In this document: positions 40,104-52,897 of the stretch, one piece after another | How positions within the stretch are numbered: the first letter of the stretch is position 1 | Layout of the letters: every line of letters begins with the position of its first letter | Source: Diprion similis | Taxonomy: Eukaryota > Arthropoda > Insecta > Hymenoptera > Diprionidae | NCBI RefSeq assembly: GCF_021155765.1 | Contig: NC_060115.1 | Coordinates: 6,862,493-6,926,492 of the forward strand | DNA: 64,000 nucleotides | Direction of reading: 5' to 3' | Made by a program: the position numbers and the translations under genes | The notes under the pieces: model-generated | The model's input: the letters and a program-made list of their open reading frames with translations, nothing else | Database searches by the model: none | Told to the model about the DNA's origin: nothing

Positions 40104-43100
40104 AACGGTCATACAAATCAATTCGAAGATCAGAAATTTTCAGCTCCAAAAATCGCGAAAAAAGTAAGGCTAACCCCTTTGGATTTTTGGCGAAAATTTC
40201 GACGACTTTGAAAAGTGCTGCAATTAATTTTGTAGGACACTATTCCGACGTAATTTTGCGAGAGAAATTGATTGAGCATAGTCCCAATACGCTGCGAGCA
40301 ACGGATCAAAAGTTACAGCCAAAAAACTGCAGATTTTCATCGTCATTTCTCTGCTGTTGGTCCTACGCTTTTTTTAATGTGTTTTTTGAGTTCCTGGGGT
40401 TCCAATTAGCCTAGAAACGGTCTTACAAATCAATCCGAAGATCAGAAATTTTCAGCTCCTAAAATCGCAAAAAAAGTAAGGCTAACCCCTTTGGATTTTT
40501 GACGAAAATTTCGACGACTTTGAAAAGTGCTGCAATTAATTTTGTAGGACACCATTCCGACGTAATTTTGCGAGAGAAATCGATTGAGCGTAGTCCCAAT
40601 ACGCTGCGAGCAACGGAATAAAAGTTACAGCCAAAAAACTGCAGATTTTCATCGTCATTTCTCTGCTGTTGGTCCTACGCTTTTTTTAATGTGTTTTTTG
40701 AGTTCCTGGGGTTCCAATTAGCCTAGAAACGGTCATACAAATCAATTCGAAGATCAGAAATTTTCAGCTCCAAAAATCGCGAAAAAAGTAAGGCTAACCC
40801 CTTTGGATTTTTGGCGAAAATTTCGACGACTTTGAAAAGTGCTGCAATTAATTTTGTAGGACACCATTCCGACGTAATTTTGCGAGAGAAATCGATTGAG
40901 CGTAGTCCCAATACGCTGCGAGCAACGGATCAAAAGTTACAGCCAAAAAACTGCAGATTTTCATCGTCATTTCTCTGCTGTTGGTCCCACGCTTTTTTTA
41001 ATGTGTTTTTTGAGTTCCTGGGGTTTCAATCAGCCTAGAAACGGTCATACAAATCAATTCGAAGATCAGAAATTTTCAGCTCCAAATATCGCAAAAAAAG
41101 TAAGGCTAACCCCTTTGGATTTTTGGCGAAAATTTCGACGACTTTGAAAAATGCTGCAATTAATTTTGTAGGACACCATTCCGACGTAATTTTGCGAGAG
41201 AAATCGATTGAGCGTAGTCCCAATACGCTGCGAGCAACGGATCAAAAGTTACAGCCAAAAAACTGCAGATTTTCATCATCATTTCTCTGCTGTTGGTCCT
41301 ACGCTTTTTTTAATGTGTTTTTTGAGTTCCTGGGGTTCCAATTAGCCTAGAAACGGTCATACAAATCAATCCGAAGATCAGAAATTTTCAGCTCCAAAAA
41401 TCGCAAAAAAAGTAAGGCTAACCCCTTTGGATTTTTGACGAAAATTTCGACGACTTTGAAAAGTGCTGCAATTAATTTTGTAGGACACTATTCCGACGTA
41501 ATTTTGCGAGAGAAATCGATTGAGCGTAGTCCCAATACGCTGCGAGCAACGGATCAAAAGTTACAGCCAAAAAACTGCAGATTTTCATCGTCATTTCTCT
41601 GCTGTTGGTCCTACGCTTTTTTTTATGTGTTTTTTGAGTTCCAGGGGTTCCAATTAGCCTAGAAACGTTCATACAAATCATTTCGAAGATCAGAAATTAT
41701 CAGCTCCAAAAATCGCGAAAAAAGTAAGGCTAACCCCTTTGGATTTTTGGCGAAAATTTCGACGACTTTGAAAAGTGCTGCAATTAATTTTGTAGGACAC
41801 TATTCCGACGTAATTTTGCGAGAGAAATCGATTGAGCGTAGTCCCAATACGCTGCGAGCAACGGATCAAAAGTGACAGCCAAAAAACTGCAGATTTTCAT
41901 CGTCATTTCTCTGCTGTTGGTCCTACGCTTTTTTTAATGTGTTTTTTGAGTTCCTGGGGTTCCAATTAGCCTAGAAACGGTCATACAAATCAATTCGAAG
42001 ATCAGAAATTTTCAGCTCCAAAAATCGCAAAAAAAGTAAGGCTAACCCCTTTGGATTTTTGACGAAAATTTCGACGACTTTGAAAAGTGCTGCAATTAAT
42101 TTTGTAGGACACTATTCCGACGTAATTTTGCGAGAGAAATCGATTGAGCGTAGTCCCAATACGCTGCGAGCAACGGATCAAAAGTTACAGCCGAAAAACT
42201 GCAGATTTTCATCGTCATTTCTCTGCTGTTGGTCCTACGCTTTTTTTAATGTGTTTTTTGAGTTCCTGGGGTTTCAATTAGCCTAGAAACGGTCATAGTA
42301 ATCAATCCGGAGATCAGAAATTTTCAGCTCCAAAAATCGCAAAAAAAAGTAAGGCTAACCCCTTTGGATTTTTGGCGAAAATTTCGACGACTTTGAAAAG
42401 TGCTGCAATTAATTTTAAAGGACACTATTCCGACGTAATTTTGCGAGAGAAATCGATTGAGCGTAGTCCCAATACGCTGCGAGCAACGGATCAAAAGTGA
42501 CAGCCAAAAAACTGCAGATTTTCATCGTCATTTCTCTGCTGTTAGTCCTACGCTTTTTTTAATGTGTTTTTTGAGTTCCTGGGGTTTCAATTAGCCTAGA
42601 AACGGTCAAAGTAATCAATTCGGAGATCAGAAATTTTCAGCTCCAAAAATCGCAAAAAAAGTAAGGCTAACCCCTTTGGATTTTTGGCGAAAAATTCGAC
42701 GACTTTGGAAAGTGCTGCAATTAATTTTGTAGGACACTATTCCGACGTAATTTTGCGAGAGAAATCGATTGAGCGTAGTCCCAATACGCTGCGAGCAACG
42801 GATCAAAAGTTACAGCCGAAAAACTGCAGATTTTCATCGTCATTTCTCTGCTGTTGGTCCTACGCTTTTTTTAATGTGTTTTTTGAGTTCCTGGGGTTCC
42901 AATTAGCCTAGAAACGGTCATACAAATCAATTCGAAGATCAGAAATTTTCAGCTCCAAAAATCGCGAAAAAAGTAAGGCTAACCCCTTTGGATTTTTGGC
43001 GGAAATTTCGACGACTTTGAAAAGTGCTGCAATTAATTTTGTAGGACACTATTCCGACGTAATTTTGCGAGAGAAATCGATTGAGCGTAGTCCTAATACG

Positions 43101-44472
43101 CTGCGAGCAACGGATCAAAAGTGACAGCCAAAAAACTGCAGATTTTCATCGTCATTTCTCTGCTGTTGGTCCTACGCTTTTTTTAATGTGTTTTTTGAGT
43201 TCCTGGGGTTCCAATTAGCCTAGAAACGGTCATACAAATCAATTCGAAGATCAGAAATTTTCAGCTCCAAAAATCGCAAAAAAAGTAAGGCTAACCCCAT
43301 TGGATTTTTGGCGAAAATTTCGACGACTTTGAAAAGTGCTGCAATTATTTTGTAGGACACCATTCCGACGTAATTTTGCGAGAGAAATCGATTGAGCGTA
43401 GTCCCAATACGCTGCGAGCAACGGATCAAAAGTTACAGCCAAAAAACTGCAGATTTTCATCGTCATTTCTCTGCTGTTGGTCCTACGCTTTTTTTAATGT
43501 GTTTTTTGAGTTCCTGGGGTTCCAATTAACCCAGAAACGGTGATACAAATCAATTCGAAGATCAGAAATTTTCAGCTCCAAAAATCGCAAAAAAAAGTAA
43601 GGCTAACCCCTTTGGATTTTTGGCGAAAATTTCGACGACTTTGAAAAGTGCTGCAATTAATTTTAGAGGACACTATTCCGACGTAATTTTGCGAGAGAAA
43701 TCGATTGAGCGTAGTCCCAATACGCTGCGAGCAACGGATCAAAAGTGACAGCCAAAAAACTGCAGATTTTCATCGTCATTTCTCTGCTGTTGGTCCTACG
43801 CTTTTTTTAATGTGCTTTTTGAGTTCCTGGGGTTTCAATTAGCCTAGAAACGGTCATAGTAATCAATTCGGAGATCAGAAATTTTCAGCTCCAAAAATCG
43901 CAAAAAAAGTAAGGCTAACCCCTTTGGATTTTTGGCGAAAATTTCGACGACTTTGGAAAGTGCTGCAATTAATTTTGTAGGACACTATTCCGACGTAATT
44001 TTGCGAGAGAAATCGATTGAGCGTAGTCCTAATACGCTGCGAGCAACGGATCAAAAGTTACAGCCAAAAAACTGCAGATTTTCATCGTCATTTCTCTGCT
44101 GTTGGTCCCACGCTTTTTTTAATGTGTTTTTTGAGTTCCTGGGGTTTCAATCAGCCTAGAAACGGTCATACAAATCAATTCGAAGATCAGAAATTTTCAG
44201 CTCCAAAAATCGCAAAAAAAGTAAGGCTAACCCCTTTGGATTTTTGGCGAAAATTTCGACGACTTTGAAAAGTGCTGCAATTAATTTTGTAGGACACCAT
44301 TCCGACGTAATTTTGCGAGAGAAATCGATTGAGCGTAGTCCCAATACGCTGCGAGCAACGGATCAAAAGTTACAGCCAAAAAACTGCAGATTTTCATCGT
44401 CATTTCTCTGCTGTTGGTCCTACGCTTTTTTTAATGTATTTTTTGAGTTCCTGGGGTTCCAATTAGCCTAGA
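40104..44472 (+). repeat. Fourteen-unit higher-order repeat, copy 2 (4369 bp)
   Basis: This is the direct tandem copy of 35735-40103. Part of it (about 43220-44470) recurs once more at about 47902-49152, offset 4682 bp, giving a third partial copy with the same AACCCCATTGG variant. Confidence 0.88.
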
Positions 44473-46043
44473 AACGGTCATACAAATCAATTCGAAGATC
44501 AGAAATTTTCAGCTCCAAAAATCGCAAAAAAAGTAAGGCTAACCCCTTTGGATTTTTGGCGAAAATTTCGACGACTTTGAAACGTGCTGCAATTAATTTT
44601 GTAGCACACTATTCCGACGTAATTTTGCGAGAGAAATCGATTGAGCGGAGTCCCAATACGCTGCGAGCAACGGATCAAAAGTTACAGCCAAAAAACTGCA
44701 GATTTTCATCGTCATTTCTGTGCTGTTGGTCCTACGCTTTTTTTAATGTATTTTTTGAGTTCCCGGGGTTCCAAGTAGCCTAGAAACGGTCATACAAATC
44801 AATTCGGAGATCAGAAATTTTCAGCTCTAAAAATCGCAAAAAAAGTAAGGCTAACCCCTTGGGATTTTTGACGAAAATTTCGACGACTTTGAAAAGTGCT
44901 GCAATTAATTTTGTAGGACACTATTCCGACGTAATTTTGCGAGAGAAATCGATTGAGCGTAGTCCCAATACGCTGCGAGCAACGGATCAAAAGTTACAGC
45001 CAAAAAACTGCAGATTTTCATCGTCATTTCTCTGCTGTTGGTCCTACGCTTTTTTTAATGTGTTTTTTGAGTTCCTGGGGTTCCAATTAGCCTAGAAACG
45101 GTCATAGTAATCAATTCGGAGATCAGAAATTTTCAGCTCCAAAAATCGCAAAAAAAGTAAGGCTAACCCCTTTGGATTTTTGGCGAAAATTTCGACGACT
45201 TCGAAAAGTGCTGCAATTAATTTTGTAGGACACTATTCCGACGTCATTTTGCGAGAGAAATCGATTGAGCGTAGTCCCAATACGCTGCGAGCAACGGATC
45301 AAAAGTTACAGCCAAAAAACTGCAGATTTTCATCGTCATTTCTCTGCCGTTGGTCCTACGCTTTTTTTAATGTGTTTTTTGAGTTCCTGGGGTTTCAATT
45401 AGCCTAGAAACGGTCATACAAATCAATTCGGAGATCAGAAATTTTCAGCTCCAAAAATCGCAAAAAAAGTAAGGCTAACCCCTTGGGATTTTTGGCGAAA
45501 ATTTCGACGACTTTGAAAAGTGCTGCAATTAATTTTGTAGGACACTATTCCGACGTAATTTTGCGAGAGAAATCGATTGAGCGTAGTCCCAATACGCTGC
45601 GAGCAACGGATCAAAAGTTACAGCCAAAAAACTGCAGATTTTCATCGTCATTTCTCTGCTGTTGGTCCTACGCTTTTTTTAATGTGTTTTTTGAGTTCCT
45701 GGGGTTCCAATTAGCCTAGAAACGGTCATAGTAATCAATTCGGAGATCAGAAATTTTCAGCTCCAAAAATCGCAAAAAAAGTAAGGCTAACCCCTTTGGA
45801 TTTTTGGCGAAAATTTCGACGACTTTGAAAAGTGCTGCAATTAATTTTGTAGGACACTATTCCGACGTCATTTTGCGAGAGAAATCGATTGAGCGTAGTC
45901 CCAATACGCTGCGAGCAACGGATCAAAAGTTACAGCCAAAAAACTGCAGATTTTCATCGTCATTTCTCTGCTGTTGGTCCCACGCTTTTTTTAATGTGTT
46001 TTTTGAGTTCCTGGGGTTTCAATTAGCCTAGAAACGGTCATAC
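44473..46043 (+). repeat. Five-unit block duplicated 5618 bp downstream
   Basis: Units at 44556, 44859, 45180, 45483 and 45804 recur at 50174, 50477, 50798, 51101 and 51422 with the same private changes (AACGTGCTGC, GTAGCACAC, TTCCCGGGG, CCCCTTGGGAT, TCTGCCGTTGG). The offset is 5618 bp, 18 units plus two bases. The intervening units come from a different family, so the copies are separated rather than adjacent. Confidence 0.85.
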
Positions 46044-49000
46044 AAATCAATCCGAAGATCAGAAATTTTCAGCTTCAAAAATCGCAAAAAAAGTAAGGCT
46101 AACCCCTTTGGATTTTTGACGAAAATTTCGACGACTTTGAAAAGTGCTGCAATTAATTTTGTAGGACACTATTCCGACGTAATTTTGCGAGAGAAATCGA
46201 TTGAGCGTAGTCCCAATACGCTGCGAGCAACGGATCAAAAGTTACAGCCGAAAAACTGCAGATTTTCATCGTCATTTCTCTGCTGTTGGTCCTACGCTTT
46301 TTTTAATGTGTTTTTTGAGTTCCTGGGGTTTCAATTAGCCTAGAAACGGTCATAGTAATCAATTCGGAGATCAGAAATTTTCAGCTCCAAAAATCGCAAA
46401 AAAAAGTAAGGCTAACCCCTTTGGATTTTTGGCGAAAATTTCGACGACTTTGAAAAGTGCTGCAATTAATTTTAGAGGACACTATTCCGACGTAATTTTG
46501 CGAGAGAAATCGATTGAGCGTAGTCCCAATACGCTGCGAGCAACGGATCAAAAGTGACAGCCAAAAAACTGCAGATTTTCATCGTCATTTCTCTGCTGTT
46601 AGTCCTACGCTTTTTTTAATGTGTTTTTTGAGTTCCTGGGGTTTCAATTAGCCTAGAAACGGTCATAGTAATCAATTCGGAGATCAGAAATTTTCAGCTC
46701 CGAAAATCGCAAAAAAAGTAAGGCTAACCCCTTTGGATTTTTGGCGAAAAATTCGACGACTTTGGAAAGTGCTGCAATTAATTTTGTAGGACACTATTCC
46801 GACGTAATTTTGCGAGAGAAATCGATTGAGCGTAGTCCCAATACGCTGCGAGCAACGGATCAAAAGTTACAGCCGAAAAACTGCAGATTTTCATCGTCAT
46901 TTCTCTGCTGTTGGTCCTACGCTTTTTTTAATGTGTTTTTTGAGTTCCTGGGGTTCCAATTAGCCTAGAAACGGTCATACAAATCAATTCGAAGATCAGA
47001 AATTTTCAGCTCCTAAAATCGCGAAAAAAGTAAGGCTAACCCCTTTGGATTTTTGGCGAAAATTTCGACGACTTTGAAAAGTGCTGCAATTAATTTTGTA
47101 GGACACTATTCCGACGTGATTTTGCGAGAGAAATCGATTGAGCATAGTCCCAATACGCTGCGAGCAACGGATCAAAAGTTACAGCCAAAAAACTGCAGAT
47201 TTTCATCGTCATTTCTCTGCTGTTGGTCCTACGCTTTTTTTAATGTGTTTTTTGAGTTCCTGGGGTTCCAATTAACCCAGAAACGGTGATACAAATCAAT
47301 TCGAAGATCAGAAATTTTCAGCTCCAAAAATCGCAAAAAAAAGTAAGGCTAACCCCTTTGGATTTTTGGCGAAAATTGCGACGACTTTGAAAAGTGCTGC
47401 AATTAATTTTAGAGGACACTATTCCGACGTAATTTTGCGAGAGAAATCGATTGAGCGTAGTCCCAATACGCTGCGAGCAACGGATCAAAAGTGACAGCCA
47501 AAAAACTGCAGATTTTCATCGTCATTTCTCTGCTGTTAGTCCTACGCTTTTTTTAATGTGTTTTTTGAGTTCCTGGGGTTTCAATTAGCCTAGAAACGGT
47601 CATAGTAATCAATTCGGAGATCAGAAATTTTCAGCTCCAAAAATCGCAAAAAAAGTAAGGCTAACCCCTTTGGATTTTTGGCGAAAATTTCGACGACTTT
47701 GGAAAGTGCTGCAATTAATTTTGTAGGACACCATTCCGACGTAATTTCGCGAGAGAAATCGATTGAGCGTAGTCCTAATACGCTGCGAGCAACGGATCAA
47801 AAGTTACAGCCAAAAAACTGCAGATTTTCATCGTCATTTCTCTGCTGTTGGTCCCACGCTTTTTTTAATGTGTTTTTTGAGTTCCTGGGGTTTCAATCAG
47901 CCTAGAAACGGTCATACAAATCAATTCGAAGATCAGAAATTTTCAGCTCCAAAAATCGCAAAAAAAGTAAGGCTAACCCCATTGGATCTTTGGCGAAAAT
48001 TTCGACGACTTTGAAAAGTGCTGCAATTATTTTGTAGGACACCATTCCGACGTAATTTTGCGAGAGAAATCGATTGAGCGTAGTCCCAATACGCTGCGAG
48101 CAACGGATCAAAAGTTACAGCCAAAAAACTGCAGATTTTCATCGTCATTTCTCTGCTGTTGGTCCTACGCTTTTTTTAATGTGTTTTTTGAGTTCCTGGG
48201 GTTCCAATTAACCCAGAAACGGTGATACAAATCAATTCGAAGATCAGAAATTTTCAGCTCCAAAAATCGCAAAAAAAAGTAAGGCTAACCCCTTTGGATT
48301 TTTGGCGAAAATTTCGACGACTTTGAAAAGTGCTGCAATTAATTTTAGAGGACACTATTCCGACGTAATTTTGCGAGAGAAATCGATTGAGCGTAGTCCC
48401 AATACGCTGCGAGCAACGGATCAAAAGTGACAGCCAAAAAACTGCAGATTTTCATCGTCATTTCTCTGCTGTTGGTCCTACGCTTTTTTTAATGTGCTTT
48501 TTGAGTTCCTGGGGTTTCAATTAGCCTAGAAACGGTCATAGTAATCAATTCGGAGATCAGAAATTTTCAGCTCCAAAAATCGCAAAAAAAGTAAGGCTAA
48601 CCCCTTTGGATTTTTGGCGAAAATTTCGACGACTTTGGAAAGTGCTGCAATTAATTTTGTAGGACACTATTCCGACGTAATTTTGCGAGAGAAATCGATT
48701 GAGCGTAGTTCTAATACGCTGCGAGCAACGGATCAAAAGTTACAGCCAAAAAACTGCAGATTTTCATCGTCATTTCTCTGCTGTTGGTCCCACGCTTTTT
48801 TTAATGTGTTTTTTGAGTTCCTGGGGTTTCAATCAGCCTAGAAACGGTCATACAAATCAATTCGAAGATCAGAAATTTTCAGCTCCAAAAATCGCAAAAA
48901 AAGTAAGGCTAACCCCTTTGGATTTTTGGCGAAAATTTCGACGACTTTGAAAAGTGCTGCAATTAATTTTGTAGGACACCATTCCGACGTAATTTTGCGA

Positions 49001-51645
49001 GAGAAATCGATTGAGCGTAGTCCCAATACGCTGCGAGCAACGGATCAAAAGTTACAGCCAAAAAACTGCAGATTTTCATCATCATTTCTCTGCTGTTGGT
49101 CCTACGCTTTTTTTAATGTATTTTTTGAGTTCCTGGGGTTCCAATTAGCCTAGAAACGGTCATACAAATCAATTCGAAGATCAGAAATTTTCAGCTCCAA
49201 AAATCGCAAGAAAAGTAAGGCTAACCCCTTTGGATTTTTGGCGAAAATTTCGACGACTTTGAAAAGTGCTGCAATTGATTTTGTAGGACACTATTCCGAC
49301 GTAATTTTGCGAGAGAAATCGATTGAGCGGAGTCCCAATACGCTGCGAGCAACGGATCAAAAGTTACAGCCAAAAAACTGCAGATTTTCATCGTCATTTC
49401 TCCGCTGTTGGTCCTACGCTTTTTTTAATGTGTTTTTTGAGTTCCTGGGGTTCCAATTAGCCTAGAAACGGTCATAGTAATCAATTCGGAGATCAGAAAT
49501 TTTCAGCTCCAAAAATCGCAAAAAAAGTAAGGCTAACCCCTTTGGATTTTTGGCGAAAATTTCGACGACTTTGAAAAGTGCTGCAATTAATTTTGTAGGA
49601 CACTATTCCGACGTAATTTTGCGAGAGAAATCGATTGAGCGTAGTCCCAATACGCTGCGAGCAACGGATCAAAAGTTACAGCCAAAAAACTGCAGATTTT
49701 CATTGTCATTTCTCTGCTGTTGGTCCTACGCTTTTTTTAATGTGTTTTTCGAGTTCCTGGGGTTCCAATTAGCCTAGAAACGGTCATAGTAATCAATTCG
49801 GAGATCAGAAATTTTCAGCTCCAAAAATCGCAAAAAAAGTAAGGCTAACCCCTTTGGATTTTTGACGAAAATTTTGACGACTTTGAAAAGTGCTGCAATT
49901 AATTTTGTAGGACACTATTCCGACGTAATTTTGCGAGAGAAATCGATTGAGCGTAGTCCCAATACGCTGCGAGCAACGGATCAAAAGTTACAGCCAAAAA
50001 ACTGCAGATTTTCATCGTCATTTCTCTGCTGTTGGTCCTACGCTTTTTTTGATGTATTTTTTGAGTTCCTGGGGTTCCAATTAGCCTAGAAACGGTCATA
50101 CAAATCAATTCGAAGATCAGAAATTTTCAGCTCCAAAAATCGCAAAAAAAGTAAGGCTAACCCCTTTGGATTTTTGGCGAAAATTTCGACGACTTTGAAA
50201 CGTGCTGCAATTAATTTTGTAGCACACTATTCCGACGTAATTTTGCGAGAGAAATCGATTGAGCGGAGTCCCAATACGCTGCGAGCAACGGATCAAAAGT
50301 TACAGCCAAAAAACTGCAGATTTTCATCGTCATTTCTCTGCTGTTGGTCCTACGCTTTTTTTAATGTATTTTTTGAGTTCCCGGGGTTCCAAGTAGCCTA
50401 GAAACGGTCATACAAATCAATTCGGAGATCAGAAATTTTCAGCTCTAAAAATCGCAAAAAAAGTAAGGCTAACCCCTTGGGATTTTTGACGAAAATTTCG
50501 ACGACTTTGAAAAGTGCTGCAATTAATTTTGTAGGACACTATTCCGACGTAATTTTGCGAGAGAAATCGATTGAGCGTAGTCCCAATACGCTGCGAGCAA
50601 CGGATCAAAAGTTACAGCCAAAAAACTGCAGATTTTCATCGTCATTTCTCTGCTGTTGGTCCTACGCTTTTTTTAATGTGTTTTTTGAGTTCCTGGGGTT
50701 CCAATTAGCCTAGAAACGGTCATAGTAATCAATTCGGAGATCAGAAATTTTCAGCTCCAAAAATCGCAAAAAAAGTAAGGCTAACCCCTTTGGATTTTTG
50801 GCGAAAATTTCGACGACTTTGAAAAGTGCTGCAATTAATTTTGTAGGACACTATTCCGACGTCATTTTGCGAGAGAAATCGATTGAGCGTAGTCCCAATA
50901 CGCTGCGAGCAACGGATCAAAAGTTACAGCCAAAAAACTGCAGATTTTCATCGTCATTTCTCTGCCGTTGGTCCTACGCTTTTTTTAATGTGTTTTTTGA
51001 GTTCCTGGGGTTTCAATTAGCCTAGAAACGGTCATACAAATCAATTCGGAGATCAGAAATTTTCAGCTCCAAAAATCGCAAAAAAAGTAAGGCTAACCCC
51101 TTGGGATTTTTGGCGAAAATTTCGACGACTTTGAAAAGTGCTGCAATTAATTTTGTAGGACACTATTCCGACGTAATTTTGCGAGAGAAATCGATAGAGC
51201 GTAGTCCCAATACGCTGCGAGCAACGGATCAAAAGTTACAGCCAAAAAACTGCAGATTTTCATCGTCATTTCTCTGCTGTTGGTCCTACGCTTTTTTTAA
51301 TGTGTTTTTTGAGTTCCTGGGGTTCCAATTAGCCTAGAAACGGTCATAGTAATCAATTCGGAGATCAGAAATTTTCAGCTCCAAAAATCGCAAAAAAAGT
51401 AAGGCTAACCCCTTTGGATTTTTGGCGAAAATTTCGACGACTTTGAAAAGTGCTGCAATTAATTTTGTAGGACACTATTCCGACGTCATTTTGCGAGAGA
51501 AATCGATTGAGCGTAGTCCCAATACGCTGCGAGCAACGGATCAAAAGTTACAGCCAAAAAACTGCAGATTTTCATCGTCATTTCTCTGCTGTTGGTCCCA
51601 CGCTTTTTTTAATGTGTTTTTTGAGTTCCTGGGGTTTCAATTAGC

Positions 51646-52897
51646 CTAGAAACGGTCATACAAATCAATTCGAAGATCAGAAATTTTCAGCTCCAAAAAT
51701 CGCAAAAAAAGTAAGGCTAACCCCTTTGGATTTTTGGCGAAAATTTCGACGACTTTGAAAAGTGCTGCAATTAATTCTGTAGGACACCATTCCGACGTAA
51801 TTTTGCGAGAGAAATCGATTGAGCGTAGTCCCAATACGCTGCGAGCAACGGATCAAAAGTTACAGCCAAAAAACTGCAGATTTTCATCGTCATTTCTCTG
51901 CTGTTGGTCCCACGCTTTTTTTCATGTGTTTTTTGAGTTCCTGGGGTTTCAATTAGCCTAGAAACGGTCATACAAATCAATTCGAAGATCAGAAATCTTC
52001 AGCTCCAAAAATCGCAAAAAAAGTAAGGCTAACCCCTTTGGATTTTTGGCGAAAATTTCGACGACTTTGAAAAGTGCTGCAATTAATTCTGTAGGACACC
52101 ATTCCGACGTAATTTTGCGAGAGAAATCGATTGAGCGTAGTCCCAATACGCTGCGAGCAACGGATCAAAAGTTACAGCCAAAAAACTGCAGATTTTCATC
52201 GTCATTTCTCTGCTGTTGGTCCCACGCTTTTTTTAATGTGTTTTTTGAGTTCCTGGGGTTTCAATTAGCCTAGAAACGGTCATACAAATCAATTCGAAGA
52301 TCAGAAATTTTCAGCTCCAAAAATCGCAAAAAAAGTAAGGCTAACCCCTTTGGATTTTTGGCGAAAATTTCGACGACTTCGAAAAGTGCTGCAATTAATT
52401 TTGTAGGACACCATTCCGACGTAATTTTGCGAGAGAAATCGATTGAGCGTAGTCCCAATACGCTGCGAGCAACGGATCAAAAGTTACAGCCAAAAAACTG
52501 CAGATTTTCATCGTCATTTCTCTGCTGTTGGTCCCACGCTTTTTTTAATGTGTTTTTTGAGTTCCTGGGGTTTCAATTAGCCTAGAAACGGTCATACAAA
52601 TCAATTCGAAGATCAGAAATTTTCAGCTCCAAAAATCGCAAAAAAAGTAAGGCTAACCCCTTTGGATTTTTGGCGAAAATTTCGACGACTTCGAAAAGTG
52701 CTGCAATTAATTTTGTAGGACACCATTCCGACGTAATTTTGCGAGAGAAATCGATTGAGCGTAGTCCCAATACGCTGCGAGCAACGGATCAAAAGTTACA
52801 GCCAAAAAACTGCAGATTTTCATCGTCATTTCTCTGCTGTTGGTCCTACGCTTTTTTTAATGTGTTTTTTGAGTTCCTGGGATTTCAATTAGCCTAG
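51646..52897 (+). repeat. Locally amplified single-unit run near the right edge
   Basis: Four successive units (51646, 51958, 52270, 52582) are nearly identical to each other at exactly 312-bp spacing. They share GGACACCATT and, pairwise, AATTCTGTAGG or GACTTCGAAAAG. This looks like recent single-unit or two-unit expansion rather than a long higher-order block. Confidence 0.75.
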
